Origin: Acinetobacter defluvii
Lineage (GTDB): Bacteria > Pseudomonadota > Gammaproteobacteria > Pseudomonadales > Moraxellaceae
DNA: 64,000 bases
Direction of reading: 5' to 3'
Assembly: GCF_001704615.3 (NCBI RefSeq)
Contig: NZ_CP029397.2
Coordinates: 744,001 to 808,000, forward strand
This document shows positions 20,137-29,834 of the stretch, piece by piece. Position 1 is the stretch's first letter. Each line of letters opens with the position of its first letter. A model generated the notes under the pieces. That model ran no database searches, was not told the DNA's origin, and saw only the letters and a list, made by a program, of their open reading frames with translations. The translations under genes and the position numbers were made by a program.

Positions 20137-22083
20137 GTGAAAAAAAAATTTATATTACCTTTTGCTTTAACAGGTTTAGTTGCAGCACTTTCAGCATGTG
20201 GCGGTGGTGGTGAGAGTGCGGTTATTCATGAAGATCCGAACAAAGGGGTAAGCACGACTAGTAATGGTTGTGAAGATAAAGTTGATAATAAATGTCAATC
20301 TTTTGTTGTGGATTATCCAATTGCTGGGCTTAATTTTGATTGTAGTAGTGATAAAAATAATCATTTTGTGACTGAAATGGTGAGCAGTGTTGCCACGGGG
20401 GCATGTCTTGCTGGTGATAAGGTAAACTTTTATATTCAAGGTGCACAATCCTCAAGAAAAATATCTTTAGGTACGGTTGATTTGGCTAAAATTCGACCAT
20501 TAAAAGTAAATAATCAGCCAGCTCAAATTAGTCTTATGGATATGGCAAATGGGCTTACCGGTAAGGCAATTGCAAGCAGTAATGTTAATGATGAAACGTT
20601 TAGAGTCCTAACGGCTTTAGTTCGCATCTTCCAAGCAGCTGGAGTTAAACAAAATATAGAAATGGTTGCTGGTGATATCCAACCATTGACTTTATCAAAA
20701 GAATTCAAAGAAGATCTTAAAAATATTGAATCTGATATTAGTGTACAAAACTTTAAGGATGGTACTTATATTGGAATTATTAAGCCTTGGTTAGATGTTA
20801 GCTCTATTACTGAAGAAACTGCACAGCAAGCGGCGGATCGTTTAATTAAACAAAATCAAGTAGGTATTTATACAACTAACTTCTTGATCTTTAGCGGTGC
20901 AAATGTTGATATTCGTGGTTTTAGTGGTAAAAGTACGATCAATAGTAAAAAAGAAACTGTTGCAAATATGTATTTGTTGACCACTCGTGAGGGGTATAGT
21001 ACAGGTTATGCAATACAGTGGACAGGTGTACCAACCCAAAAAGAAACTGGGAATCAAATTAGTGATTCATTACTCAAATATGCACTTCTGACCCAAGCAA
21101 AGCCACAAAAATTAAATGCAGATGCGCAAGGTGCGTTGCTTAGTCAATATAATAATAAAATTGAAAAACCTTTTATTTTTAAATCAGTGAAAAATACAAC
21201 GGATAACTTGCAGCTAATACAAGGCAGTTTAATCAATGGTAGCAACATCGCTGGTACAGAAGATATGTATAAGCGAGTTCTAAATACAGATAAAGTACCA
21301 ACGGATAAAACGGTATATGGTGAATGGCGTCAAACCCAAGGCAATGAAAACTTTACTGGTACAATTGATATTTATAAGTCAAATCCTGCAACCTACTTAA
21401 CCAATAAAGTTTTCCGTACGGTAAACACTGTCAAAACAGGTCAAAAATATATCTTTCCACTATATGCCAATATTATCTTTAACTTTAATGATAAAAGCAT
21501 TTCCCCAGTGAAGTTAGGGATTGTAATTGATGAGCATGGCGATATTCGTACCAATATTGGTCCAAATGCGACAGCAAATGATCTGACATCAAAAGAATGT
21601 AGTACTGTAAATCCCGCAACTTATATAGACAACAATAATGTACAACAATATCGTATAGGAACAACTGGCGCTGCAAACTACACCACGACTGACCCAGATA
21701 AATCAATTACGATTCGTATGATTTTAGCCAATCCTATCTTTGGAAATATTGATGGTGCTTTGGTGGGGTTAAATGATGCAATTGTCTATTTGCCAGGCCC
21801 ATCAATTAGTGAAGATAATACGTTATCGGCAGGCGGTGTGCGTTTGAATTTGCAACGTTTGTTAAGTGATGGAACGACAGAACGTGGTATCAATATTACA
21901 GGATGGAATGGGAATAAGGCGACCACTGCACAATGGGCAAATATGCAAGCAGTTTATCAAACTATCTATAATGCAGGGAATAAAGATAAAATTACTGACA
22001 CACAAAAAGAGTTAGCGAAGCGTACTTTTGGTGAGTTGGATGTCGAATTACCAAGCTGTTATCAAATTAAAACTAAGCAGTAG
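20137..22083 (+). CDS. filF: putative pilus system lipoprotein FilF
   Basis: A 648-residue lipoprotein starting at GTG 20137, with AAGGAT nine bases upstream and 12 nt after filE. The N-terminus MKKKFILPFALTGLVAALSAC has a clear lipobox (LSAC) followed by GGGGES, a flexible tether. The rest is a large beta-rich domain with scattered cysteines and no recognised catalytic motif. It closes the fil operon and is followed by a strong terminator. Surface or periplasmic location at the outer membrane is likely. The function is unknown. Confidence 0.78.
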   Translation: MKKKFILPFALTGLVAALSACGGGGESAVIHEDPNKGVSTTSNGCEDKVDNKCQSFVVDYPIAGLNFDCSSDKNNHFVTEMVSSVATGACLAGDKVNFYIQGAQSSRKISLGTVDLAKIRPLKVNNQPAQISLMDMANGLTGKAIASSNVNDETFRVLTALVRIFQAAGVKQNIEMVAGDIQPLTLSKEFKEDLKNIESDISVQNFKDGTYIGIIKPWLDVSSITEETAQQAADRLIKQNQVGIYTTNFLIFSGANVDIRGFSGKSTINSKKETVANMYLLTTREGYSTGYAIQWTGVPTQKETGNQISDSLLKYALLTQAKPQKLNADAQGALLSQYNNKIEKPFIFKSVKNTTDNLQLIQGSLINGSNIAGTEDMYKRVLNTDKVPTDKTVYGEWRQTQGNENFTGTIDIYKSNPATYLTNKVFRTVNTVKTGQKYIFPLYANIIFNFNDKSISPVKLGIVIDEHGDIRTNIGPNATANDLTSKECSTVNPATYIDNNNVQQYRIGTTGAANYTTTDPDKSITIRMILANPIFGNIDGALVGLNDAIVYLPGPSISEDNTLSAGGVRLNLQRLLSDGTTERGINITGWNGNKATTAQWANMQAVYQTIYNAGNKDKITDTQKELAKRTFGELDVELPSCYQIKTKQ

Positions 22084-22102
22084 TAAATACATCATTTAAA
22101 AT

Positions 22103-22130
22103 AAAAAACCATCTTTCGAGATGGTTTTTT
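22103..22130. terminator. bidirectional terminator filF / Nudix gene
   Basis: Stem AAAAAACCATCT / AGATGGTTTTTT with a TTCG loop lies between the convergent filF and Nudix genes and has T runs on both strands. Confidence 0.92.
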
Positions 22131-22141
22131 ATTGCTTAAAA

Positions 22142-22723
22142 TTAACCAGTTTGATCTAAACGTGTACCTAAGGTTTCTAAATGTGTTGGAAACTGATTAT
22201 TTTTACGGTCTTCAAAATAATGACGTAAGGTTCTTTCTACACTGGGGAACGCAAGTTCAGTCCAAGGAATATCTTTTTCTTCAAACAAACGGCTTTCGAT
22301 GGTTTCTTCACCTGCACCAAACTGTCCCTCAAGGATATTGCCTTTAAATAGTACATAGATTTGCCCAATTCGTGGGATATTGTACATACAATAAAGTTGT
22401 TCGATTTCAATTTCAGCTTCGGATTCTTCGCGTGTTTCTCGTGCAGCACCTTGTTCCATGGTTTCGAACAACTCCATATAGCCTGCGGGTAAAGTCCATA
22501 AACCATAGCGCGGTTCAATTGCACGGCGGCACAGTAAAACTTTGTTGTCCCAAAGTGCAAGTGCGCCACAAATCACTTTCGGATTAACATAGTGAATAGT
22601 GCCACAATGGGTACATACTTTACGAACTTTATGATCACCCAAAGGAATTTTTTCTATTGTTGTATGTCCACAGGCTGTACAAAAACGCATAGGCTTCATT
22701 GAAAATAAAAGATCACTCAGCAT
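22142..22723 (-). CDS. zinc-ribbon NUDIX hydrolase
   Basis: A 193-residue protein with an N-terminal zinc ribbon (C15, C18, C37, C40 in CTACG and CTHCG) and a Nudix domain. The Nudix box G81-I105 is complete (GYMELFETMEQGAARETREE), so pyrophosphohydrolase activity on a nucleoside diphosphate derivative is expected. The zinc ribbon resembles NudC-type NADH or capped-RNA pyrophosphatases, but the protein is shorter and lacks the NudC insertion. The start may instead be the ATG eight codons in (MKPMRFC). Leftward and alone. Confidence 0.87.
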   Translation of the reverse strand: MLSDLLFSMKPMRFCTACGHTTIEKIPLGDHKVRKVCTHCGTIHYVNPKVICGALALWDNKVLLCRRAIEPRYGLWTLPAGYMELFETMEQGAARETREESEAEIEIEQLYCMYNIPRIGQIYVLFKGNILEGQFGAGEETIESRLFEEKDIPWTELAFPSVERTLRHYFEDRKNNQFPTHLETLGTRLDQTG

Positions 22724-22818
22724 AACTGAATTTTAGTACTTTCGCATCATTTATAGCCTTATGTACAAAATTTCATATATGATGTCTATATAACAAAAAA
22801 GAGGTGAGTAGAGGTTTT

Positions 22819-23433
22819 ATGCAGGAGCAATTATTAACACAAGTATTGCAGCAACGATTACGTTTTGCTAAGCGAACTTATCCTGCACAAGCTGCTGTAT
22901 TAATCGCAATTACTCAAGAGCAAGATCCTAAGATTTTATTAACACGACGCTCTGCATATTTAAATAATCATGCTGGCGAAGTTTCATTTCCAGGCGGCAA
23001 AAGAGACCCAGGAGATACCAGTAATATTGTGGTGGCTTTGCGTGAGGCTTGGGAAGAAACCGCATTAAACCCATATCAAGTTACTTTGTTAGGTGACTTG
23101 CCAATGGAACGGGCACGTAGTGGTATGACAGTAAAACCTGTCGTAGGGTTGATTCCACCTGATGTCAAATTAATTGCACAGCCGACTGAAATTGACCGAA
23201 TTTTTTATGCACCTTTAAAAAATCTTATGGAATCGCAACCGATCCCTTATGAAGTGCGTTTGGCACATCAATCTGTTTATTTCCCAAGTTTAAGAGTGGA
23301 AAATGAAGTAGTCTGGGGATTAACCGCACGTATTTTAATGTCTTTATTTCAGTATGGTTTGGATTATCAAAAAAATTGGCCTTTTTTACTTAATTCACCC
23401 AATTTTCATTCTCAAATAAGAAATAAAAAATAG
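22819..23433 (+). CDS. CoA pyrophosphatase-like NUDIX hydrolase
   Basis: A 204-residue Nudix protein of the NudL/CoAse type. It carries the CoA-specific upstream motif LLTRRSAYLNNHAGEVSFPGG just before the Nudix box, whose REAWEE core (residues 75-80) is intact, though the usual first Glu is Asp. It is expected to split CoA or acyl-CoA to phosphopantetheine and 3',5'-ADP. The ATG at 22819 follows TAGAGG; the longer frame from GTG 22804 lacks a site. It is divergent from the neighbouring zinc-ribbon Nudix gene. Confidence 0.87.
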   Translation: MQEQLLTQVLQQRLRFAKRTYPAQAAVLIAITQEQDPKILLTRRSAYLNNHAGEVSFPGGKRDPGDTSNIVVALREAWEETALNPYQVTLLGDLPMERARSGMTVKPVVGLIPPDVKLIAQPTEIDRIFYAPLKNLMESQPIPYEVRLAHQSVYFPSLRVENEVVWGLTARILMSLFQYGLDYQKNWPFLLNSPNFHSQIRNKK

Positions 23434-23489
23434 GATTTTGCGACAAGAAGATTTACATAGGAAAATTCATTCAGATAGGAGTATTGCAC

Positions 23490-24020
23490 ATGATGTATAA
23501 GTTTAAAGGACATTCACCTAAAGCCTTACATGAGCCATTTGATGGTTGGATTGCGGACAATGCGACGGTAATTGGTCAAGTTGAACTTGGACAGAAAGTT
23601 AGTGTGTGGTATGGCGCAGTCATTCGTGGCGATAATAGCTGTATTCGAATCGGTGATTTTAGTAATGTTCAGGAGAATGCTGTTCTGCATACAGATGCTG
23701 GCATTGATTTGAATATTGGTAACTATGTGACGATTGGTCATCAAGCGATGTTACATGGCTGTACAATTGGGGATAATAGCCTGATTGGTATCAATGCTGT
23801 GGTGTTAAACAATGCAGTGATCGGCAAAAATTGTATTGTCGGCGCAAATGCATTGGTGCCAGAGGGTAAGGTGATTCCAGATAACGCTTTGGTGGTCGGC
23901 TCACCTGCACGTGTTGTCAAAACTTTGGATGATCAAGCAGAAGTGCGCTTAAAAATGAGTGCAATGCATTATGCTGCTCATTTTGAAGATTTTAAAGATT
24001 TAGAAGAAATTAATTTTTAA
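23490..24020 (+). CDS. gamma-carbonic anhydrase family protein
   Basis: A left-handed beta-helix hexapeptide-repeat protein (176 residues from the ATG at 23490, which has AGGAG eight bases upstream). Repeats run from GWIADNATVIG through LVVGSPARVVK. Metal-site histidines of the family are present in VLHTDAG and the GHQAMLHGC stretch. Close relatives are YrdA/PaaY-type proteins. Whether it is an active anhydrase or a thioesterase-like relative cannot be told. It is followed by its own terminator. Confidence 0.85.
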   Translation: MMYKFKGHSPKALHEPFDGWIADNATVIGQVELGQKVSVWYGAVIRGDNSCIRIGDFSNVQENAVLHTDAGIDLNIGNYVTIGHQAMLHGCTIGDNSLIGINAVVLNNAVIGKNCIVGANALVPEGKVIPDNALVVGSPARVVKTLDDQAEVRLKMSAMHYAAHFEDFKDLEEINF

Positions 24021-24025
24021 ATTTT

Positions 24026-24050
24026 AGCCAAGCATTTGCTTGGCTTTTTT
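24026..24050 (+). terminator. terminator
   Basis: Stem AGCCAAGCA / TGCTTGGCT with a TT loop and six T, just after the gamma-carbonic anhydrase-like gene. Confidence 0.9.
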
Positions 24051-24144
24051 GTATTGAGTGTATTGGAATATACGTGGAAATAGTCGCATGAATGCTATGA
24101 GTGGAGTATCATAGTAGACATTTTTAAGACAGATTAGGTTGTGC

Positions 24145-24810
24145 ATGAAATTGCTGGCATTGGAAACTGCCAATGAGCAGTGTTCCGTTTCAATTGTTGA
24201 TGAAACAAAAACACTTTTTTTTCAACTTGATGCACGAGCAAAGGCACAAACTCAAACCATTTTACCAATGATTGAGCAAGGTTTTGCACAAACTCAAATA
24301 CAAAACTCTGATTTAACTACAATCGCTTTTAGTCGTGGTCCTGGTTCATTTAGTGGTGTGCGGATCAATGCTGCAGTCACACAAGCTTTGGCTTGGGTCA
24401 ATGATATTCCAGTGATTCCCGTATCGACATTACAGGCTTTGGCACAAGCAGCGTATCGTTTGCATGGACTTGTTGAAGTATCAGCAGTACTCGATGCACG
24501 TATGAAAGAAGTCTATATGGCAAGTTTTCGTTTAGATGAAAATAACATTATGCAACTTGTAGACGAAGAAAAATTATTAGATTATCAACAAGCTTCTGAA
24601 TATCAAAAATTTACCTTAGTCGGCTCTGGTTCATCTTTAGTTAAGGATGGTGCGATAGAGTTTCAAGCTTCAATTGCAAATGCTGAAGATATTGCAACAA
24701 TTGCACGTCAACAAGCTTTACAAAAACAATGGCTAAGCGCTGAATTGGCATTGCCTGTTTATTTGCGTGATGATGCGTGGAAAAAAATTCCAGAACAAGG
24801 TAAACCTTAA
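24145..24810 (+). CDS. tsaB: tRNA threonylcarbamoyladenosine biosynthesis protein TsaB
   Basis: An ASKHA-fold partner of TsaD in t6A37 tRNA modification (221 residues). The N-terminus MKLLALETANEQCSVSIV and the motif FSRGPGSFSGVRI are typical of TsaB and form the TsaD-binding dimer surface. Start ATG 24145 has TTAGG upstream; the two extra codons from TTG 24139 are unlikely. The next gene, uppP, begins 15 nt later, so both may share a transcript. Confidence 0.92.
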   Translation: MKLLALETANEQCSVSIVDETKTLFFQLDARAKAQTQTILPMIEQGFAQTQIQNSDLTTIAFSRGPGSFSGVRINAAVTQALAWVNDIPVIPVSTLQALAQAAYRLHGLVEVSAVLDARMKEVYMASFRLDENNIMQLVDEEKLLDYQQASEYQKFTLVGSGSSLVKDGAIEFQASIANAEDIATIARQQALQKQWLSAELALPVYLRDDAWKKIPEQGKP

Positions 24811-24825
24811 TTTTTAGGATTAAAT

Positions 24826-25650
24826 ATGGATCTTTTACTGCTCTTAAAAGCAGCAATTATGGGGGTTGTTGAAGGGATCACCGAATTCCTTCCAATCTCA
24901 AGTACAGGGCATTTAATTCTTGCCTCTGAGCTGATGAACTTTTGGACCAAAGAAAAAAGTGATGTTTTTGTGATTGCCATTCAGATGGGCGCAATTGCAG
25001 CAGTTATTTATGAATACTGGGCAAAACTTTGGGGTGCTGCAACGGGTTTAGTTTCGGGCGAACCTAAAGGACGTCATTTAGGTATTAGTTTAATTCTTGC
25101 CTCGATTCCAATCATGTTGATCGGGGTGACTTTTGGACAAACAGTAAAAGAATTATTATTTAATGATATTTCAGTTGCGATCGGTTTAATTGTCGGTGGT
25201 TTGATTATTTGGTGGGTTGAGAAACATCCACCTAAGGTCAATGCACAAGAAGTTGAAAATATTTCCATTAAAGAAGCGGTTTATATTGGTTTAATTCAAG
25301 TTTTGGCTTTGATTCCTGGGACTTCTCGTTCAGGCGCAACCATTATTGGTGCAATGATGCTTGGGGTTTCACGAAAGGCTGCAACTGAGTTTTCATTTTT
25401 CTTGGGCATTCCTGTCATTATTGGTGCTGGGGTATTAGACTTATATCAAAGTTATCATGTGTTTGAAGGGACACAGGACTGGCTGGTTATAGGATTTGGG
25501 ACTTTAGTATCATTTGTTTCAGCGCTGATCCTTATTCGTGTGTTAGTGGCGTATGTTGCAAAACGTGATTTCATGGTTTTTGCATGGTATCGTATCGTTT
25601 CTGGTTTGATTATTTTGTTATTTGCATTAACAGGTTGGAGATTATGGTAA
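24826..25650 (+). CDS. uppP: undecaprenyl-diphosphatase UppP
   Basis: An integral membrane enzyme (274 residues, about eight membrane segments) that dephosphorylates undecaprenyl pyrophosphate to recycle the lipid carrier for cell-wall synthesis. It confers bacitracin tolerance in other bacteria. Both active-site regions are intact: [17 protein letters not shown] (residues 17-33) and [14 protein letters not shown] (about 164-177). Seven bases at its end overlap the start of rsmJ, indicating coupling. Confidence 0.95.
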   Translation: MDLLLLLKAAIMGVVEGITEFLPISSTGHLILASELMNFWTKEKSDVFVIAIQMGAIAAVIYEYWAKLWGAATGLVSGEPKGRHLGISLILASIPIMLIGVTFGQTVKELLFNDISVAIGLIVGGLIIWWVEKHPPKVNAQEVENISIKEAVYIGLIQVLALIPGTSRSGATIIGAMMLGVSRKAATEFSFFLGIPVIIGAGVLDLYQSYHVFEGTQDWLVIGFGTLVSFVSALILIRVLVAYVAKRDFMVFAWYRIVSGLIILLFALTGWRLW

Positions 25651-26447
25651 GCGAGTTTCGCTTATTTGCCGAAATCAAATACTTAGAGAAAGCACAGTCT
25701 TACCAGTCTGTGCTTTCTTTACGTGGGGTTGAGGTAAAATTAGTGCAAATCGATAAATTGAATGCACGATTTTTAAGATTAAATCCTGAAATAGCATTGT
25801 GTGTTGATGAGCAGGGTTTATGGCTCTGTGCCAATGGGATGAAAATGCAGCCGGATTGGAAAGCAGAGATTCCCCGTTTAAAACGTGCCAGTTTAAAGTC
25901 GGAAATGATTGCACGTGCATGTAACTTAGCAGAGAAGCCAAAACTGATAGATGCTACAGCAGGTTTAGGACATGATAGTTTGTTGATGGCACATTTAGGT
26001 GCTGATGTGACTCTAGTTGAGCGTCATCCGATTTTATTTACCTTACTGGAAGATTCCAAAGCACAAGCTGAACACGATGCTTTTTTAGCTAAAATTGTGG
26101 CAAAAATTCATTTGGTATTTTCAGATTCGAACCAGTTTTTACAACAACAAACTGAACAGCAACATAGCTTTGATGTGGTGTATTTAGATCCCATGTTTCC
26201 ACAGCGTGATCAAAATCAAAATGCCCTCAAAAAACAGGCACAAGTTAAAAAACAAATGCAGCTTCTGCATATGTTGTTGCCCGAAGATGGTGAAATGGAC
26301 TTGGGAGATCATCTTTTAGTCTTAGCCCAAACTATTGCGAAGCGAGTTGTGGTAAAAAGACCAAGACTTGCTGTTTTTTTGAACGATCAACAGCCTGATC
26401 ATCAATGGCAAGGAGATGCTTGTCGCTTTGATGCCTATTTTCATTGA
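25644..26447 (+). CDS. rsmJ: 16S rRNA (guanine1516-N2)-methyltransferase RsmJ
   Basis: A SAM-dependent methyltransferase (267 residues from the ATG at 25644) of the former DUF548 family. The SAM-binding motif [16 protein letters not shown] and the catalytic-type motif [11 protein letters not shown] are characteristic. The start overlaps the end of uppP by seven bases. A longer frame from 25584 lies wholly within uppP and is rejected. Confidence 0.9.
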   Translation: MVSEFRLFAEIKYLEKAQSYQSVLSLRGVEVKLVQIDKLNARFLRLNPEIALCVDEQGLWLCANGMKMQPDWKAEIPRLKRASLKSEMIARACNLAEKPKLIDATAGLGHDSLLMAHLGADVTLVERHPILFTLLEDSKAQAEHDAFLAKIVAKIHLVFSDSNQFLQQQTEQQHSFDVVYLDPMFPQRDQNQNALKKQAQVKKQMQLLHMLLPEDGEMDLGDHLLVLAQTIAKRVVVKRPRLAVFLNDQQPDHQWQGDACRFDAYFH

Positions 26448-26583
26448 TGGCTTATGAGGATTTTGGTAACTGCCTCAAAAATCAACAGAAAAATGTTATA
26501 TAGTCGAAATATACATTGATAATATTTTAAGCAAGCATAAACTAACTATGCTGATTTAAGCCACCTGCAACTATAGAAGCTTT

Positions 26584-28023
26584 ATGATAGACCTTAAACC
26601 CTCCATTAATTTTTGGCATGATTTCAAAAGTAATCAACGTGCGGGACTTTGGTTGTTTCTTGGATCGCGTAAAGCATTACAAATTGTTCGTCCTTCTATT
26701 TTACAGTTAATTTTTTGGGGTATCTTGGGGGGCTGTGCCAATACGCTATTTAGTTGGTTAGTCGCAGGCGAGGGTGGTGTTTTTAATCGACAAGGTCTCG
26801 TCAGTTACGCTTTGTGGCCTTTTATTGCTTTAATTGTGGGGATTTTCTTATCACAACGCACTGAAAATCCTCGTTTAATGCTTGTGCCTGCCTTGTTATG
26901 GTTGGTACTAGATACGCATATCGCATTTTTACAAAGTTTTATTCAGTTTTTGGGTTCTTTGGATTACCTCCCAAATTTTACCTATGACTACCTACCTATC
27001 ATTTTTATGGTGTTGTTCGTTTGGCAAAGTTTGGCGGTAGTTTGGGTGTTTGCTCGTGAGCTTCAGTGGCCGTGGTGGGAACGAGCGCTTATTATTTTAG
27101 CGACACTTTTTACTTTGGTGGTGTGGCAAATGTCGGTCAAAGACCAGCCGATTTGGAAAGTTGAAGATGTTCCACCAACTTTTGCAGAAGATGCTTTTTA
27201 TGCCCAAAGCAATGTTTTAAATAAAGCACTGGAGCAAATCCAATATGGCGAGTTTGCACAGACGCATTGGTATTTTTTAGGTGTGGCAGGTGTAAGTTAT
27301 CAAGATGTTTTTAAGTACGAAATCGAACGCATTAAAGAGCAGTTTGATACCCGTTTTGGTACTTTTGGACGTTCAATAGCACTGATTAATAATTTAGAAA
27401 CACGTACCACAATTCCATTGGCATCAAAAACAAGTATGGAGTTAGCACTACGCCGTATTGGTCAGCAAATGAATCGTGAAAGTGATGTTTTGTTTTTATA
27501 TATGACATCACATGGTTTACAAAATCAGTTCGAAATGGAAAATGATCCTTTAGATCTGAACGATGTTGATCCAAAATGGTTACGTGATACCTTAGATAAG
27601 TCAGGTATCCGTTGGAAAGTAATCGTGATTTCAGCATGTTATTCAGGAAGCTTTATTCCTGCTTTACAAGCACTTGATACCTTAATTATTACTGCATCAG
27701 CAGCAGATCGGGCATCTTTTGGGTGTTCAAATGAGGCGGATTATACTTATTTTGGACGTGCTTTTTTTGATCAAGCAATGCGTGAACAAACAACATTGAA
27801 AGCTGCATTCGAACAAGCTTCTGAAACTGTGGCAAAATGGGAAAATGCTCAAGGTTTTGAACCCTCTGAACCGCAATGGGTAATGGGTAAAAATATCGAA
27901 TTGGTCTTACCTCAGTTAGAACAGCATTTATTTCCACAAAGTAACTTGTCAGCACCCAATACAGAGCAACCTCTAAGCTCAGTAACTAAAGCTACCCCCG
28001 TGTTAAATGTTGCAACGCAATAG
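26584..28023 (+). CDS. membrane-anchored C13 (legumain-like) family peptidase
   Basis: A 479-residue protein. Its N-terminal half has about five hydrophobic segments (36-60, 76-92, 98-122, 135-157, 165-182) and its C-terminal half is a caspase/legumain-fold peptidase. The catalytic pair is His310 in YMTSHG and Cys352 in VISACYSGSF, matching peptidase family C13. A Gln/Pro-rich tail closes the protein. The membrane part probably places the peptidase domain in the periplasm or cytoplasm near the membrane. Substrates are unknown. It is monocistronic. Confidence 0.85.
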   Translation: MIDLKPSINFWHDFKSNQRAGLWLFLGSRKALQIVRPSILQLIFWGILGGCANTLFSWLVAGEGGVFNRQGLVSYALWPFIALIVGIFLSQRTENPRLMLVPALLWLVLDTHIAFLQSFIQFLGSLDYLPNFTYDYLPIIFMVLFVWQSLAVVWVFARELQWPWWERALIILATLFTLVVWQMSVKDQPIWKVEDVPPTFAEDAFYAQSNVLNKALEQIQYGEFAQTHWYFLGVAGVSYQDVFKYEIERIKEQFDTRFGTFGRSIALINNLETRTTIPLASKTSMELALRRIGQQMNRESDVLFLYMTSHGLQNQFEMENDPLDLNDVDPKWLRDTLDKSGIRWKVIVISACYSGSFIPALQALDTLIITASAADRASFGCSNEADYTYFGRAFFDQAMREQTTLKAAFEQASETVAKWENAQGFEPSEPQWVMGKNIELVLPQLEQHLFPQSNLSAPNTEQPLSSVTKATPVLNVATQ

Positions 28024-28305
28024 TGAGGTAATAGATTTAAGCTAAATCTCTTAGTTGGAGAGTAATATGTTGATCATAAAAGATGGCTGTTTTTAGGCTG
28101 ATTATTAATTTAATTGAGTGATTTAAGGGTTAGTATGTGCTTCATACATCCATTTTAAAATCCAATGCTTAGATTCTCTGCGATATGATGTCATCATATA
28201 AAAATATCAAGCCTGTGCATTGATATTGCTTGATTAAATCAATCTCCAATATTTTTTGCTTATTTCAGCGTCTATAGATAAATTATAATTGTAGGAGTAT
28301 TCATC
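28024..28305. other. intergenic region, no feature identified
   Basis: About 280 bases between the C13 peptidase gene and the S-formylglutathione hydrolase gene. I see no gene, strong hairpin or repeat. The promoter of the downstream gene presumably lies here. Confidence 0.5.
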
Positions 28306-29133
28306 GTGGAAAGATTAGAAAGACATGCTTCATTTGGTGGTTGGCAGGACGTCTATAAGCACGAGTCAGATGTATTGAAGTGTTCAATGAATTTCTCAAT
28401 TTATATACCATCACATGAGCAAGATGAAAAATTACCTGTAATTTATTGGCTTTCAGGTCTTACTTGTAATGAGCAAAACTTTATTACTAAAGCTGGTGCG
28501 CAAAAATATGCTGCTGAACATAAGGTAATTATTGTTGCGCCAGATACTAGTCCGAGAGGTGAGGACGTTCCAAACGATGCTGCTTATGATCTAGGACAAG
28601 GTGCAGGTTTTTATTTGAATGCAATTCAAGAACCTTGGTCAAAAAATTATAGAATGTATGATTACATTGTTGATGAGTTAAGAACTTTAATCGATCAAAA
28701 TTTCCCTACAAATAAAGTTCAAAGCATTATGGGGCATAGTGCTGGAGGGCATGGCGCATTAACCATTGGCTTAAAAAATCCGAATATCTATAAAAGTATT
28801 TCTGCATTTTCTCCGATTGTGGCACCCTCTCAAGTTCCTTGGGGGCAAAAAGCATTCACCGCTTATCTTGGAACAGATCAGACGCTTTGGCAGCAATATG
28901 ATACGGTTGCGCTGATCAAGGCAAATGCGGTGCAATTGCCGATTCTAATTGATCAAGGAAGTGAAGATGCATTTTTGCAAGAGCAATTAAAACCTGAGCT
29001 TTTGCTGAATGCTTGTAAAGATCAAAATTATCCAATCACTTTAAACATGCGTGAAGGATACGATCATAGTTATTATTTCATTGCGAGTTTTATTGAGCAG
29101 CATATTCAATTTCACTCCGCATTTATCAAATAA
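28306..29133 (+). CDS. fghA: S-formylglutathione hydrolase
   Basis: An alpha/beta hydrolase (275 residues) that cleaves S-formylglutathione to formate and glutathione in formaldehyde detoxification. Visible marks are YWLSGLTCNEQNF, the nucleophile Ser145 in GHSAGGHGAL (most relatives have GHSMGG), and the C-terminal DHSYYFI with the catalytic His. It starts at GTG 28306 with TAGGAG upstream. The glutathione-dependent formaldehyde dehydrogenase that often accompanies it is not adjacent. Confidence 0.92.
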   Translation: MERLERHASFGGWQDVYKHESDVLKCSMNFSIYIPSHEQDEKLPVIYWLSGLTCNEQNFITKAGAQKYAAEHKVIIVAPDTSPRGEDVPNDAAYDLGQGAGFYLNAIQEPWSKNYRMYDYIVDELRTLIDQNFPTNKVQSIMGHSAGGHGALTIGLKNPNIYKSISAFSPIVAPSQVPWGQKAFTAYLGTDQTLWQQYDTVALIKANAVQLPILIDQGSEDAFLQEQLKPELLLNACKDQNYPITLNMREGYDHSYYFIASFIEQHIQFHSAFIK

Positions 29134-29138
29134 CTTTA

Positions 29139-29178
29139 AGGCGCTGAGCAAATCGTTGAGCGCCTAAGACTTATTTTT
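29139..29178 (+). terminator. probable terminator of fghA
   Basis: Inverted repeat AGGCGCT / AGCGCCT with a 13-nt loop is followed by a T-rich stretch ending TTATTTTTT. The loop is long, so strength is uncertain. Confidence 0.6.
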
Positions 29179-29179
29179 T

Positions 29180-29584
29180 GTAATTTTTCAGAAATAAAGG
29201 CAATTATAAATCGAATAAAATATAACAAATTGTTAACTGTATATTGTCTAAGTGATGTTCAGGTGCATCATCTAAATTTTTAAAATTCGTTTTTTATGCA
29301 AATGTGCTTTAAAAAATATTATTAAAACAACAATTTAAAAACTTTTAATTTTGATATAAGTGTTTGTAATAATTAAATATATTAAAATAGTTAAAAGTGA
29401 AATATAAGTTAAAGCTACTAAAATATTTTGAATTTAAGTATTCAACGAATATCGATAGTCAAATTTTATTTGAAAATCATGTTTAGCCTAAATGCCAATA
29501 TCAATTGGCGAAATGATCAATAGACATTCATCACAAGAGGGTTATACTGATCCTACCATTTCTAAAATCATATGGAGAACAAAA
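29180..29584. other. AT-rich intergenic region, no gene identified
   Basis: About 400 bases of very AT-rich DNA before the zinc-ribbon gene. No coding pattern or clear palindrome is visible. The reading frame that would extend the zinc-ribbon protein upstream from 29492 is not supported by a ribosome binding site. Confidence 0.5.
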
Positions 29585-29728
29585 ATGGTTACTGCTGGTC
29601 AAAAACCTGGAACAGGCTTCTATTTTTGTGTTCAATGCGGACACCGTGTCTACTTAGAAATTGGTACTGATCGTTTACCTCCGTGTACCAAATGCCTTGG
29701 CAATCAATTTAACAACAAGAATGCCTAA
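29585..29728 (+). CDS. small zinc-ribbon protein
   Basis: A 47-residue protein with two CxxC pairs (CVQCG and CTKCLG) forming a rubredoxin-like zinc ribbon. The ATG at 29585 has GGAG upstream; the longer frame from 29492 lacks one. Such small ribbon proteins are common in Acinetobacter, with no known role. It is followed by a terminator and stands alone. Confidence 0.75.
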   Translation: MVTAGQKPGTGFYFCVQCGHRVYLEIGTDRLPPCTKCLGNQFNNKNA

Positions 29729-29760
29729 GCAGCACAAGCAAAACAGCTATTTCCTGTTTT

Positions 29761-29792
29761 AAAAAAAGCCCTATTACTCAATAGGGCTTTTT
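29761..29792 (+). terminator. terminator
   Basis: Stem AAAAAAGCCCTATT / AATAGGGCTTTTT with an ACTC loop and a T run after the zinc-ribbon gene. Confidence 0.92.
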
Positions 29793-29834
29793 GCTAACTT
29801 ATTAGCATAAATATCAAATGGGCAGACAAACAGC

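Noticed and set aside
22142..22723. NudC NADH pyrophosphatase
   Set aside because: It has a zinc ribbon and Nudix box, but at 193 residues it lacks the N-terminal domain and the NudC-specific motif after the box.
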